From: Bacteroidota bacterium
Lineage (GTDB): Bacteria > Bacteroidota > Bacteroidia > AKYH767-A > OLB10
Direction of reading: 5' to 3'
Length of the DNA: 64,000 bases
Assembly: GCA_019136655.1 (NCBI GenBank)
Contig: JAGVTU010000024.1
Span: 67,553 to 131,552, forward strand
How positions within the stretch are numbered: position 1 is the stretch's first letter; every line of letters starts with the position of its first letter. Position numbers and translations under genes: made by a program. Under the pieces are notes generated by a model. The model made no database searches and had not been told where the DNA came from. It saw nothing but the letters and a program-made list of their open reading frames with translations. Positions 53,231-61,784 of the stretch are shown piece after piece.

Positions 53231-53342
53231 ATATAATTATATCGCCACCAAAAAGTCCTTCTGAATTGTGGGATTGTGTCAATACAATATACAACTCTGC
53301 AAAACGCAATCTCTTCTTGAGTCGCAACTATAAATTCAACAA

Positions 53343-55601
53343 TTATTGTTTGCGGCTTTGCGCATCAATAACTGCAATAGTCACCATGTTCACAATATCG
53401 CGCACGCTGCTGCCAAGCTGCAACACATGCACCGGTTTTTTCATACCAAGCAACACAGGCCCTATAGCCTCAGCAGCCTCCATTGACTGCATCAGCTTAT
53501 AAGCAATGTTTCCTGCATCAAGGTTAGGAAATATAAGTGTGTTCACACCACCGTCAATCAACTCGCAAAACGGATAATTGTCGTGCAGCAGTTGCATGTT
53601 CAGAGCAAAATTTGCCTGCATCTCGCCATCCACCACCATTCCGGGAAATTTCTCGTGAAGTATTTCCACTGCCTTGCGCACCTTTATTGCCGATGGATCG
53701 TTTGACGTTCCGAAATTAGAAAACGAAAGCAGCGATATACGTGGTTTAATGTTGAACTGCTGAACTGCTTTGGCAGTAAGCAAAGTTATCTCCACCAAAT
53801 CTTCGGCAGTAGGATTTACGTTGATGGTAGTATCTGCAAAAAACAACGGGCCTTTTTTGGTAATCATAATATACATACCTGCCACACGTGTACCATGCTC
53901 CTGCACACCAATAATGCGCAGCGCAGGCCTTATGGTGTCGGCATAGTTGCGCGTAAGTCCTGAGATGAGTGCATCGGCCTGTCCTGTTTCAATCATCATA
54001 GCACCATAGTAGTTGCGCTCACGCATCACCTTCTTCGACTCGTAAACAGAAAAACCTCTGCGTTTGGCTTTTTCAAAAAACAACTGACTGAAAGTATTCA
54101 GATGATCATGATCAACACGCGGATCAATAATTGGTATTCCATCAATATTGAGATGGCTCTCCTCTACTATCTGTGCAATGCGCTCTTTGTTGCCAAGCAA
54201 AATAGGTTTGGCAATACCTTCTTCTTTTACCTGTTGTGCAGCTTTCAGAATTTTATAATTATCAGCTTCGGCAAACACCACACGTTGCGGATTTTGCTTT
54301 GCACGCGTCACAATAGCGCGAATAAGTTTATTGTCGAGGTTAAGACGTTTTTTCAAATCCTCAACATATCGCTCCCAGTTGGTAATTTTTACCTGCGCCA
54401 CTCCCGACTCCATGGCTGCACGTGCCACAGCAGGAGCTACGGTATATATCAGTCTTGGGTCAAGTGGTTTAGGAATAATATACTCCGGACCAAACTGAAG
54501 GTTCTTGGTATTGTAAGCAAGGTTCACCATTTCGGGAACAGGCTGCCGTGCCAACTGCGCAATGGCGTGCACCGCTGCCAGTTTCATCTCCTCATTAATT
54601 TGTGTAGCTCTTACATCCAGCGCTCCTCTGAAAATAAAAGGAAAGCCAATGACGTTGTTCACCTGATTCGGAAAATCACTTCTTCCTGTAGCCATTATCA
54701 CATCTTCTCTTGCATTTTTGGCATCGGTATAAGTTATTTCAGGATCGGGGTTGGCCATAGCAAACACCACAGGGTTGGCCGCCATAGACTTGAGCATAGC
54801 ACCACTCAGTATATTGCCCTTGCTCAATCCAATAAACACATCTGCATCTTTAATCGCTTCTTCAAGCGTACTTATCTTTCGTGTGGTCGCAAATATTTTT
54901 TTATTGGTGTCGAGATTTTCGCGATCGGCAGTTATCACTCCTGAACTGTCTAACATCACAATATTTTTTTTGTCAGCTCCCAGCGAAACAAACAATTTGG
55001 TACACGATATAGCCGAAGCTCCCGCACCGTTGACAACAATTTTTACCTTATCAATTTTTTTGCCCACCAGTTCAAGTGCATTTATCAGTGCTGCACCGCT
55101 GATGATGGCAGTGCCATGCTGGTCGTCATGCATCACAGGAATTTTAAGTTCTTCCTTGAGGCGCTTTTCAATTTCAAAACATTCAGGAGCTTTAATGTCT
55201 TCGAGGTTGATGCCACCGAATGTTGGCGAAATCGCTTTAACCGTTTTTACAAAATCATCTACATTGGTCTGATTTATTTCAATGTCGAATACATCAATGT
55301 CTGCAAAAATTTTAAACAACAATCCTTTTCCTTCCATCACAGGTTTGGAAGCTTCGGGGCCAATGTTGCCTAATCCGAGCACAGCAGTTCCGTTAGAAAT
55401 TACGGCAACCAGATTTCCTTTGGTGGTATATTTATAAACATTGTCAATATCCTTCTCTATCTCGAGGCAAGGTTCAGCCACACCGGGCGAGTATGCCAAT
55501 GACAAATCGCGTTGCGAGCTGTAGGGCTTGCAGGGTATAACTTCAATTTTGCCGGGTCTGCCTGATGAATGGTAATCGAGCGCTTCTTGTTTAACTCCCA
55601 T
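53343..55601 (-). CDS. maeB: NADP-dependent malic enzyme with C-terminal phosphotransacetylase-like domain
   Basis: A 752-residue MaeB-type enzyme that oxidatively decarboxylates malate to pyruvate. The malic-enzyme half (1 to about 425) has [11 protein letters not shown] (35-45), [20 protein letters not shown] (157-176) and the NAD(P) loop [10 protein letters not shown] (191-200). The C-terminal half (about 430-752) is a phosphotransacetylase-like domain with [16 protein letters not shown] and later TIRPALRI; in this fusion it is usually regulatory, responding to acetyl-CoA, rather than catalytic. It is complete and stands alone, downstream of the palindromic gap's far side. Confidence 0.95.
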   Translation of the reverse strand: MGVKQEALDYHSSGRPGKIEVIPCKPYSSQRDLSLAYSPGVAEPCLEIEKDIDNVYKYTTKGNLVAVISNGTAVLGLGNIGPEASKPVMEGKGLLFKIFADIDVFDIEINQTNVDDFVKTVKAISPTFGGINLEDIKAPECFEIEKRLKEELKIPVMHDDQHGTAIISGAALINALELVGKKIDKVKIVVNGAGASAISCTKLFVSLGADKKNIVMLDSSGVITADRENLDTNKKIFATTRKISTLEEAIKDADVFIGLSKGNILSGAMLKSMAANPVVFAMANPDPEITYTDAKNAREDVIMATGRSDFPNQVNNVIGFPFIFRGALDVRATQINEEMKLAAVHAIAQLARQPVPEMVNLAYNTKNLQFGPEYIIPKPLDPRLIYTVAPAVARAAMESGVAQVKITNWERYVEDLKKRLNLDNKLIRAIVTRAKQNPQRVVFAEADNYKILKAAQQVKEEGIAKPILLGNKERIAQIVEESHLNIDGIPIIDPRVDHDHLNTFSQLFFEKAKRRGFSVYESKKVMRERNYYGAMMIETGQADALISGLTRNYADTIRPALRIIGVQEHGTRVAGMYIMITKKGPLFFADTTINVNPTAEDLVEITLLTAKAVQQFNIKPRISLLSFSNFGTSNDPSAIKVRKAVEILHEKFPGMVVDGEMQANFALNMQLLHDNYPFCELIDGGVNTLIFPNLDAGNIAYKLMQSMEAAEAIGPVLLGMKKPVHVLQLGSSVRDIVNMVTIAVIDAQSRKQ

Positions 55602-55792
55602 AGTCTTAAAAAATTGAGCCAGCTAAATTACTAATTTATCATGTCGCACAAGTGACGATGACGAACATCACTCAGCTAAAGAATTACTGTAATATGACTT
55701 TGTGTTTTCATTAACTCTATCCGCTAAACATTTATTTTATCCATCATAACAATCTTATTAAGGTTCAGCAAACAGGTTGGATGAAAAACCAT

Positions 55793-55826
55793 TCAAAAAA
55801 ATCGCCCGCATAAGCAGGCGATTATT
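55793..55826 (-). terminator. Rho-independent terminator after T9SS cargo gene
   Basis: On the minus strand AATCGCC pairs with GGCGATT (plus positions 55817-55823 and 55800-55806), with extra TGC/GCG pairing around a TTAT loop, followed by a run of T. Confidence 0.85.
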
Positions 55827-55843
55827 ATTTTAAGAAAAAGAAT

Positions 55844-56941
55844 TTACCTGACGACAATATTTTTCACCACTTTACCTTCGTCAGAAGAAAGTGTGAGTGA
55901 ATAGATGCCTGCAGCCCACTTTTGCACAGGAATTTGTTTGAGATGATGTCCTGCATTCATTCTGATGTTATCCTGATAAACTACAGCACCCAATGCATCA
56001 GTAACCATCAGATTCAACTCCTGTGATTTGATGCTGTTTATTTCAACGTTGATATAATCTGTAGCAGGGTTAGGCATTATCTGCACCGAAGTGTTTGACG
56101 ATAACTGAGCAATGCCCACATTGTTGCGCACTGAGTCGCGATATGCTATGTCAGTTACCACTTCAAGTCCTGTCATATCCATAGTTGTGATTTGCAGCAA
56201 TGGTATCAGTTGATTTTGTCCGAACCATTTGTATTCTGTAACCACAGGGCGGTCCATACCATAACCAAAACCAAGCGTGTCGGCATAGAGCGAATCATGT
56301 GCAGCCAACACCGTGCGAATACGCAAAGCACTGAAAGTGCCATAAGGTGTGATGAGTGTACCCCAGCCATCAACATGGTTCACGCGTTTTTGAGTAAAGC
56401 CATAGTAGCCCAGATTAGGAATGGAAATATCCCATGCTGCATTGCAGGAATCAGCATTGTTATAATCAACAGGAAAAGTGTAAAGAATATCTTTACTTGA
56501 ATAAGCAATAGGGGTTTGCAATCCGCTTATGGTAATGCCCAATCCCTGCTGACGGTAATCGGATGAGCTTTTGTAATAAAAGCTGTAAGGATCACTCAGC
56601 GTAATCGGCAGGTTTGGAATAGTTGGAATATCACCTCCTGAAACTGCAATGTTGGAGCGGTTGCTGTTGAAACCAACATTTGCATAATACAATGAATAAG
56701 TACCACCTGTGCTGCCAATACTCAAGAAGGATGCTGTGTCCTGACTTGTGGGAACGAGCGAGCTGTAATCCCAAGTTTGGTTGGCACCGGTAGTGGTAAT
56801 GTCAACAGGTGTATTCACATCGGCATGGCTGACCACAATGTCGTCACCGGCACCTGCAAAATCATTTTGTGTAAGAGTAATTTGCGCCTCACTGCCTGCA
56901 AAGGCAAAGCATAACGCTGCAATCATGTAAAGATGTTTCAT
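55844..56941 (-). CDS. Secreted protein with T9SS type A sorting domain
   Basis: A 365-residue exported protein. The signal peptide MKHLYMIAALCFAFAGSEAQ starts at ATG 56941; the longer frame to 56986 begins upstream of a perfect -7 element and overlaps the neighbouring gene. The body (about 20-280) is rich in beta strands and has no domain I can name. The C-terminal 75 residues form the T9SS sorting domain: VQIMPNPATDYINVEI, LMVTDALGAVVYQ, WAAGIYSLTL and the basic end KVVKNIVVR. It would be secreted through SprA and attached to or released from the surface. A terminator follows. Confidence 0.88.
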   Translation of the reverse strand: MKHLYMIAALCFAFAGSEAQITLTQNDFAGAGDDIVVSHADVNTPVDITTTGANQTWDYSSLVPTSQDTASFLSIGSTGGTYSLYYANVGFNSNRSNIAVSGGDIPTIPNLPITLSDPYSFYYKSSSDYRQQGLGITISGLQTPIAYSSKDILYTFPVDYNNADSCNAAWDISIPNLGYYGFTQKRVNHVDGWGTLITPYGTFSALRIRTVLAAHDSLYADTLGFGYGMDRPVVTEYKWFGQNQLIPLLQITTMDMTGLEVVTDIAYRDSVRNNVGIAQLSSNTSVQIMPNPATDYINVEINSIKSQELNLMVTDALGAVVYQDNIRMNAGHHLKQIPVQKWAAGIYSLTLSSDEGKVVKNIVVR

Positions 56942-56967
56942 TATGTGTTTTGTTTTTTTTAGCGTGT

Positions 56968-56975
56968 CAAAAATA
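56968..56975 (-). promoter_or_regulatory. -7 promoter element (TATTTTTG) for T9SS cargo gene
   Basis: Exact TAnnTTTG on the minus strand, 27 bases before the chosen ATG at 56941 and downstream of the alternative start at 56986. Confidence 0.55.
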
Positions 56976-56982
56976 AATTTTA

Positions 56983-58146
56983 TCATCCATGTTCAATCCA
57001 TGATTTATAATAATCAGGAATATTAATTCTCAAAGCTTCTTCAGTAAGCCACAGAGGCTTGAATGTGTCAACCATCACGGCAAGTTCTTTGGTTTCTTTT
57101 GCTCCAAGTGATTTTTCTACCAGTCCCGGATGCGGCCCATGAGGAATACCTCCCGGGTGCAAAGTAATCTGACCCCTGCTCACATTTTTGCGACTCATAA
57201 AATTTCCATCCACATAGTAGAGCACTTCATCAGAATCAATATTTGAATGGTTGTAAGGAACTGGAATAGATAAAGGATGATAATCGTACATGCGTGGCAC
57301 AAACGAACACACTACAAAGTTATGTCCTTCGAAAGTCTGATGTATGGGTGGCGGCAGGTGAATGCGTCCGGTGATGGGTTCAAAATCGTGAATAGAAAAA
57401 ATATAAGGATAACAGAAACCGTCCCAGCCAATGGCATCAAAAGGATGTGTGGCATAGATAAAAGGATAAACAATGTTTTCCTTTTTAATCATCACCGTAA
57501 ATTCTCCGCTTTCATCATGCGTTTGCAGGTTTTGAGGTTTGCGGAAATCGCGCTCGCAGTAAGGGCTGTGTTCTTCAAACTGGCCAAACTCATTGCGGTA
57601 GCGCTTAGGTGTTTGAATAGCGCTGAAAGAGTCAACTACCAGCAAACGGTTTTCAGAAGTGTTGAAATGCAACTGAAAAATAGTGCCTCTCGGAATAACA
57701 ATATAATCGCCATAACCAAAATCCATGCTGCCATAGATGGAATGAAATGTTCCGCTTCCTTCGTGAACAAAAATCAATTCATCGGCATCGGCATTTTTCA
57801 AAAAATAATCGGTAGTGGATTTGCGTGGTGCAGCCAGCGAAATATGCAAATCGTTATTTACGAGAACAGGTTTTTTACTTTTGATATAATCATCTTCAGG
57901 TTCTACTTTAAATCCCTGAAAACTCTGATGCAACAAAGAGCGCTTCATTGCTATTTTAGGTTCGCGTGAAAAAGGTTCACCGGCACTCTTAATCATTGTA
58001 GGCGGATGACAATGATAAATCAATGAATAAACATTACTGAAACCATGCGTTGAAAACAACTCTTCGGCATAAAGGCTGCCATCGGGTTTACGCATTTGGG
58101 TATGACGTTTGTGAGGTATTTTTCCGAGCGAATGATAATGTGACAT
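56983..58146 (-). CDS. hmgA: Homogentisate 1,2-dioxygenase
   Basis: A 387-residue cupin-fold enzyme that opens the ring of homogentisate in tyrosine/phenylalanine breakdown. The C-terminal iron-binding region is recognisable: DEVLYYVDGNFMSR, then LHPGGIPHGPHPGLVEKSLG with the conserved His pair. ADELIFVHEGSGTFHSIYGS and IGWDGFCYPYIFSIHDFEPI are also family blocks. It is the shorter bacterial form. The start is ATG 58146; the TTG at 58167 lies inside a -7 element. Other pathway genes (hppD, fahA) are not in the window. Confidence 0.9.
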   Translation of the reverse strand: MSHYHSLGKIPHKRHTQMRKPDGSLYAEELFSTHGFSNVYSLIYHCHPPTMIKSAGEPFSREPKIAMKRSLLHQSFQGFKVEPEDDYIKSKKPVLVNNDLHISLAAPRKSTTDYFLKNADADELIFVHEGSGTFHSIYGSMDFGYGDYIVIPRGTIFQLHFNTSENRLLVVDSFSAIQTPKRYRNEFGQFEEHSPYCERDFRKPQNLQTHDESGEFTVMIKKENIVYPFIYATHPFDAIGWDGFCYPYIFSIHDFEPITGRIHLPPPIHQTFEGHNFVVCSFVPRMYDYHPLSIPVPYNHSNIDSDEVLYYVDGNFMSRKNVSRGQITLHPGGIPHGPHPGLVEKSLGAKETKELAVMVDTFKPLWLTEEALRINIPDYYKSWIEHG

Positions 58147-58164
58147 AGCAAAACAATTAAAGCA

Positions 58165-58172
58165 CAAATTTA
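58165..58172 (-). promoter_or_regulatory. -7 promoter element (TAAATTTG) for hmgA
   Basis: Exact TAnnTTTG on the minus strand, covering the alternative TTG start and leaving a leader of about 12-15 nt. Confidence 0.55.
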
Positions 58173-58229
58173 ACTTTATTTTTCTGACAGTGAAAGGGCA
58201 CTTAATATAATGTATGCAGGCATCAAAGG

Positions 58230-58260
58230 TTTGCTAATTTGATTCAATTCACTATTTTTG
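58230..58260 (+). promoter_or_regulatory. Two-part promoter (TTTG, 19-base spacer, TATTTTTG) for pspC-like gene
   Basis: TTTG at 58230-58233 and TATTTTTG at 58253-58260 fit both halves (-33 and -7) and the spacing of the Bacteroidota housekeeping promoter. It is the best complete promoter in the window. Confidence 0.7.
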
Positions 58261-58290
58261 AGCGCTGAGACATAAAACCATAGAATCAAT

Positions 58291-58473
58291 ATGAGCAATT
58301 CTAAACGATTGGTCAAAGGCGAGAAAAAAATTTTTGGAGTATGCAGCGGACTCGCCAATTATTTTGACACTGACCCTACCCTCATCCGCGTAATTTTTCT
58401 GATTGCCTTACTTGGCTTCGGAACCGGCCTGTTGCTATATATAGTATTAGCGATTATTATGCCTGATAATTAA
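58291..58473 (+). CDS. PspC domain protein
   Basis: A 60-residue protein consisting of one PspC domain: SKRLVKGEKKIFGVCSGLAN, YFDTDPTLIRVIFL and one membrane segment (about 34-55) ending in IIMPDN. PspC proteins in enterobacteria sense envelope stress and bind PspA; small stand-alone forms in Bacteroidota are uncharacterised. It is divergent from hmgA and has a full two-part promoter. Confidence 0.9.
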   Translation: MSNSKRLVKGEKKIFGVCSGLANYFDTDPTLIRVIFLIALLGFGTGLLLYIVLAIIMPDN

Positions 58474-58654
58474 GTTAAATAAGCGATATTTGCTTTTATA
58501 TAATACTTAAACCAAACAATATTACGTTTTAAAAAATAATACAGAAGGTGGCAATTCATGAGTTTTTATTATACTTGCCCACCATTTTTTATGGAAAACA
58601 CAATAAATTAAAATCAAATAACTACTAAATTTAAAACTTAAATTTTAAACGAAC

Positions 58655-59458
58655 ATGAGTTCATCAGGTAAATCAGGAGGAGGCTTTAAGTCCATCTTTG
58701 CAGCAATAGTTATTCCTGTTGCTTTATTAATTGCAAGCGGTATTTACGTATTTATTTTAGGTAATCCGGCAAACTTTTTAGAAAACAATCCTGCAAACAA
58801 CCCAAGCAACTATTTGGGAACAATTCACAAAGGAGGTATCATTGTACCAATCCTGTTGAGTTTGCTTATTATTGTTATTACATTTTCAATCGAACGCTTT
58901 ATTACCATCAGCAGTTCTAAAGGATCGGGTTCTGTAGAAGGGTTTATCTCAAGACTTCGCAGTAACTTAGCTAAGGGCGATATTAATGCTGCCAATGCTG
59001 AATGTGAGAAACAAAAAGGTTCAATTGCTAATGTTGTAAAAGCCGGCTTAAAAGCATACCGTCAGATGGAAAGCGATAGTTCTTTGGATAAAGAGCGTAA
59101 AATTGCTGCTATTCAGAAAGAACTCGAAGAAGCAACTACACTGGAGTTGCCAATGTTATCAAAAAACCTGATGATTATATCAACCATTGCATCTATTGCA
59201 ACTTTGATGGGTCTGCTCGGAACCGTAATTGGAATGATCAGGGCTTTTCATGCATTAGCACAGGCAGGTGCCCCTGACGCAGTGGCATTGTCAACCGGTA
59301 TTTCAGAAGCGCTTATCAATACCGCTCTGGGAATCGGCACTTCAGCAATTGCAATTGTAATGTATAATTATTTTACTAATAAAATTGATTCATTGACTTA
59401 CGGAATTGATGAAGCAGGTTACAGTATCGTTCAAACGTTTACTGCAAACACTAAATAA
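58655..59458 (+). CDS. exbB: MotA/TolQ/ExbB proton-channel protein
   Basis: A 267-residue inner-membrane protein of the ExbB family. Membrane segments lie at about 14-34, 66-86, 165-195 and 205-235. The conserved block IASIATLMGLLGTVIGMIRA (about 175-194) and the later LINTALGIGTSAIAI line the proton path. With ExbD it converts the proton gradient into energy for TonB. It is the first gene of the Ton operon; the exbD gene follows 33 bp later. A near-match to the -7 element (TATACTTG) is at 58570-58577. Confidence 0.93.
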   Translation: MSSSGKSGGGFKSIFAAIVIPVALLIASGIYVFILGNPANFLENNPANNPSNYLGTIHKGGIIVPILLSLLIIVITFSIERFITISSSKGSGSVEGFISRLRSNLAKGDINAANAECEKQKGSIANVVKAGLKAYRQMESDSSLDKERKIAAIQKELEEATTLELPMLSKNLMIISTIASIATLMGLLGTVIGMIRAFHALAQAGAPDAVALSTGISEALINTALGIGTSAIAIVMYNYFTNKIDSLTYGIDEAGYSIVQTFTANTK

Positions 59459-59491
59459 TTCATAAGGTAAAGAATTAAAAAGCATTCTCAG

Positions 59492-60139
59492 ATGCCAAAA
59501 ATTAAAGTTCCAAAGAAGAGTCCTTCATTAGACATGACACCGATGGTGGATCTGGCCTTTTTGCTGGTAACATTCTTTATGTTGACCACCAAATTCAGAC
59601 CGGAAGAGCCCGTAGTTGTGGATATGCCTTCATCTGTATCGTCAAAAATTTTACCTGAAAATACATTGACGATAACGGTAGATTCAGCAGGAAGGACATT
59701 TTTTAATATAGACGGACAAAGTGTAAGAAGAAATCTGCTTACACGCATAGGAGAAAAATACAAAATTGAGTTTACAGAAGATGAGCTCAAAAAATTCTCT
59801 GTGATGACAACCATAGGAATGCCGGCAGAAAAACTAAAGGCTTACCTGAGTGCGCCCGACTCCGAACGTAAGAAGATGGATAAGGCTACAGGAGGTATTC
59901 CTATTGATACTCTCAACAATCAACTTGCCGACTGGATAGTTTACGGTTGGACTGCTGCCATCACTGACGAGGCTTATGCCAAGAAAAAAGAATCAGGGAA
60001 TGAGTTGCGTTTTGCCATTAAAGGTGATGGCGGAGTTGATTACACGTACATTAAACGGATTATTGAAATATTTCAACAAAATAAAGTCAACCGTTTTAAT
60101 CTGATTACAAATTTACAGGCAACTCCAACAACAGAATAA
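59492..60139 (+). CDS. exbD: ExbD/TolR biopolymer transport protein (first copy)
   Basis: A 215-residue protein with the ExbD signature SLDMTPMVDLAFLLVTFFML near residues 11-30, in which the Asp in the membrane helix is the proton carrier. The rest is a periplasmic domain, longer than in enterobacterial ExbD, ending NKVNRFNLITNLQATPTTE. It lies between exbB and a second exbD. Two different ExbD-like subunits next to one ExbB is usual in Bacteroidota. Confidence 0.93.
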   Translation: MPKIKVPKKSPSLDMTPMVDLAFLLVTFFMLTTKFRPEEPVVVDMPSSVSSKILPENTLTITVDSAGRTFFNIDGQSVRRNLLTRIGEKYKIEFTEDELKKFSVMTTIGMPAEKLKAYLSAPDSERKKMDKATGGIPIDTLNNQLADWIVYGWTAAITDEAYAKKKESGNELRFAIKGDGGVDYTYIKRIIEIFQQNKVNRFNLITNLQATPTTE

Positions 60140-60151
60140 AACAACAAGGAA

Positions 60152-60760
60152 ATGGCTGAAGTAAATACAGACCAGGGTGGCAGTGCCAAAGGCGGAAAAC
60201 ATGGAAAAGTCCGTGCCAAGAAAGCCTCTACCCATATAGATATGACACCGATGGTGGACTTGGCATTTTTGCTGCTCACCTTTTTTATGCTTACTACTAC
60301 ATTCAGTAAGCCAAAAACAATTGAGATCAACATGCCGGTGAAAGACGGAGAGCCTACCAAGGTAAACAATGCGGTAACAATTCTTTTGAGCGATAAAGAC
60401 AGAGTGTTTTGGTATTTCGGAGAATTTAAGCCCGGAGAAACACAACTGAATAAGACTGATTTCTCTGACAATGGCGTCCGTAAAGTATTATTAGACAAGA
60501 ATGCAGTAGCTCATGCAGAAGTGATGAAGTTGGAAGAGCAGTTGGCTAAAAGACAAATTGCTGATTCTACTTTTAAGCGACTCTCAGTTGAAGCCAAGTC
60601 ACAAAAAAGCGCTCTGATGGTGCTGATTAAAACTGATGACAAGGCTAAATATAGAAATGTGATTGATATACTTGATGAATTGAGTATTGCCAGTGTAGGC
60701 AAATATGCTATCGTTGATATCATGAAAGATGAATATGATTTAATTCAAAACGCGAATTAA
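60152..60760 (+). CDS. exbD: ExbD/TolR biopolymer transport protein (second copy)
   Basis: A 202-residue ExbD protein. A basic N-terminus (SAKGGKHGKVRAKKAS) precedes HIDMTPMVDLAFLLLTFFML with the membrane Asp. The periplasmic part contains DGEPTKVNNAVTILLSDKDR and ends SIASVGKYAIVDIMKDEYDL. It is diverged from the first copy, so the two may form a mixed dimer; this is inference. It begins 12 bp after the first exbD and ends 1 bp before tonB. Confidence 0.93.
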   Translation: MAEVNTDQGGSAKGGKHGKVRAKKASTHIDMTPMVDLAFLLLTFFMLTTTFSKPKTIEINMPVKDGEPTKVNNAVTILLSDKDRVFWYFGEFKPGETQLNKTDFSDNGVRKVLLDKNAVAHAEVMKLEEQLAKRQIADSTFKRLSVEAKSQKSALMVLIKTDDKAKYRNVIDILDELSIASVGKYAIVDIMKDEYDLIQNAN

Positions 60761-60761
60761 A

Positions 60762-61568
60762 ATGGCAAATGATTTTTTAACAGGCTGGGACGATCCGACT
60801 TACGATGCTCGTAATGAGATTGTGTTTGACGGGCGCAATAAAGAATATGGCGCCTATTTGCTAAGAAAATTATATAATACACGTGTAAACTTAGCTTTCA
60901 TTATTGCCGCAGTGGGAATCGCCCTTTTGGTAAGCCTTCCATTGATTATGGAACTCTTGGGTGATAGTAATACAGAAGCAGTTCATCAGCAGGAAGTGGA
61001 AGTAACTCTTACCGAACCACCACCTGTTGACCCTGCAGAACCTCCTCCACCCCCTCCACCTCCTCCACCTCCTGTGGTGCAAACTATTAAGTTTACACCT
61101 CCTGTAGTTGTTGATAAACCGGTAGAGGAAGAACAACCACCCCCACAGGAAAAATTATCAGAAACCAATGTGGGTGTTACAACTCAGGAAGGTGATCCCA
61201 ATGCAACAGAGTTACCTCCTGAACCTGTAGTGGCTGATCCCAACGAAGGCAAAGTGTTTACCATCGTAGAAGAAATGCCTCAGTTCCCCGGTGGTGGCGA
61301 AGCTGCATTGATAAAATATTTGCAAAGCAACATCAAGTATCCGGCAATGGCACGTGAGAATGGTATTGAAGGTATCGTGTATGTAACTTTTGTGGTTGAC
61401 AAAGACGGTAAGGTGAAGGATGCAAAAATATTGCGTGGCAAAGGAGCAGGACTGGATGAAGAGGCATTGCGTGTGGTTCGCTCTATGCCCGACTGGAAAC
61501 CCGGAAAACAAAATGGCCGTTCAGTAGCGGTTCAATATAACCTTCCGGTAAATTTCAAACTGCAATAA
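60762..61568 (+). CDS. tonB: Energy transducer TonB
   Basis: A 268-residue TonB. The cytosolic N-terminus contains NEIVFDGRNKEYGAYLLRKL, typical of Bacteroidota TonB, then one membrane segment (about 44-66), a periplasmic proline-rich span including a run of more than ten prolines (about 92-107), and the C-terminal TonB box-binding domain from about 175 (FPGGGEAALIKYLQSNIKYP, GIEGIVYVTFVVDKDGKV). It carries energy from ExbB/ExbD to outer-membrane receptors. No SusC-like receptor is in the window. Confidence 0.96.
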   Translation: MANDFLTGWDDPTYDARNEIVFDGRNKEYGAYLLRKLYNTRVNLAFIIAAVGIALLVSLPLIMELLGDSNTEAVHQQEVEVTLTEPPPVDPAEPPPPPPPPPPPVVQTIKFTPPVVVDKPVEEEQPPPQEKLSETNVGVTTQEGDPNATELPPEPVVADPNEGKVFTIVEEMPQFPGGGEAALIKYLQSNIKYPAMARENGIEGIVYVTFVVDKDGKVKDAKILRGKGAGLDEEALRVVRSMPDWKPGKQNGRSVAVQYNLPVNFKLQ

Positions 61569-61573
61569 AAACC

Positions 61574-61593
61574 TGCTCATTAGCTGATGAGCA
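61574..61593 (+). promoter_or_regulatory. Hairpin containing the start codon of the next gene
   Basis: TGCTCAT (61574-61580) and ATGAGCA (61587-61593) are a perfect 7-bp inverted repeat around TAGCTG. The right arm is the ATG and second codon of the 65-aa gene. There is no T-run, so it is not a terminator. It could hide the start until ribosomes finishing tonB open it. Confidence 0.5.
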
Positions 61594-61784
61594 AACTATA
61601 TTTCTATTTTAATGTGCTCATGATTGCCATCTATGCTATCATGAGCATTTTTTTGATATTTGCAAAGCAAATCGAATTGCTTCCTCAGCCTCAACAAAAA
61701 TGGCTGGGAGGTGTTTTATTCATATATGCAGTATTCAGAGCAGTAGTTTTATACAGAAAGAAAAATATTAAAAGTGAGGAATAA
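61587..61784 (+). CDS. Small two-helix membrane protein of Ton operon, unassigned
   Basis: A 65-residue protein with two membrane segments (about 5-26 and 40-57) joined by a short loop LPQPQQKWLG, and a basic tail RKKNIKSEE. No family is recognised. It lies 18 bp after tonB and overlaps the PstS-like gene by 11 bp, so it is a fixed part of the operon. Its start codon lies in the right arm of a hairpin. It may be an accessory subunit of the Ton motor; that is a guess from location. Confidence 0.75.
   Translation: MSKLYFYFNVLMIAIYAIMSIFLIFAKQIELLPQPQQKWLGGVLFIYAVFRAVVLYRKKNIKSEE

Larger units (their letters stand above)
52744..53342. other. Gene-free stretch between malic enzyme and ruvA
   Basis: This 599-base gap is the longest in the window without a supported gene. 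It holds the ruvA promoter at its left end, a GC-richer block (about 52890-52925) with GCACCC (52897-52902) able to pair with GGGTGC (52914-52919), the nested palindrome at 53038-53193 and the overlapping hairpins up to 53230. A 75-codon minus-strand frame (52805-53032) has no start context or family I can support; it may be a fragment of a repeated element. Confidence 0.5.

Noticed and set aside
53134-53502. 122-codon plus-strand frame across the palindrome into the malic enzyme end
   Set aside because: It runs through the inverted repeat and antisense to a firmly identified gene; it is a shadow frame.
54102-54944. 280-codon plus-strand frame antisense to the malic enzyme gene
   Set aside because: It is a long shadow of a strongly supported minus-strand gene and shows no protein features of its own.
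58546-58584. GGTGG/CCACC inverted repeat before exbB as an operator or terminator
   Set aside because: Only 5 bp pair over a long spacer and there is no T-run; likely chance.
61040-61080. CCTCCA-type tandem repeat as a separate repeat or phase-variation site
   Set aside because: It encodes the normal proline-rich periplasmic span of TonB, and the units are irregular.
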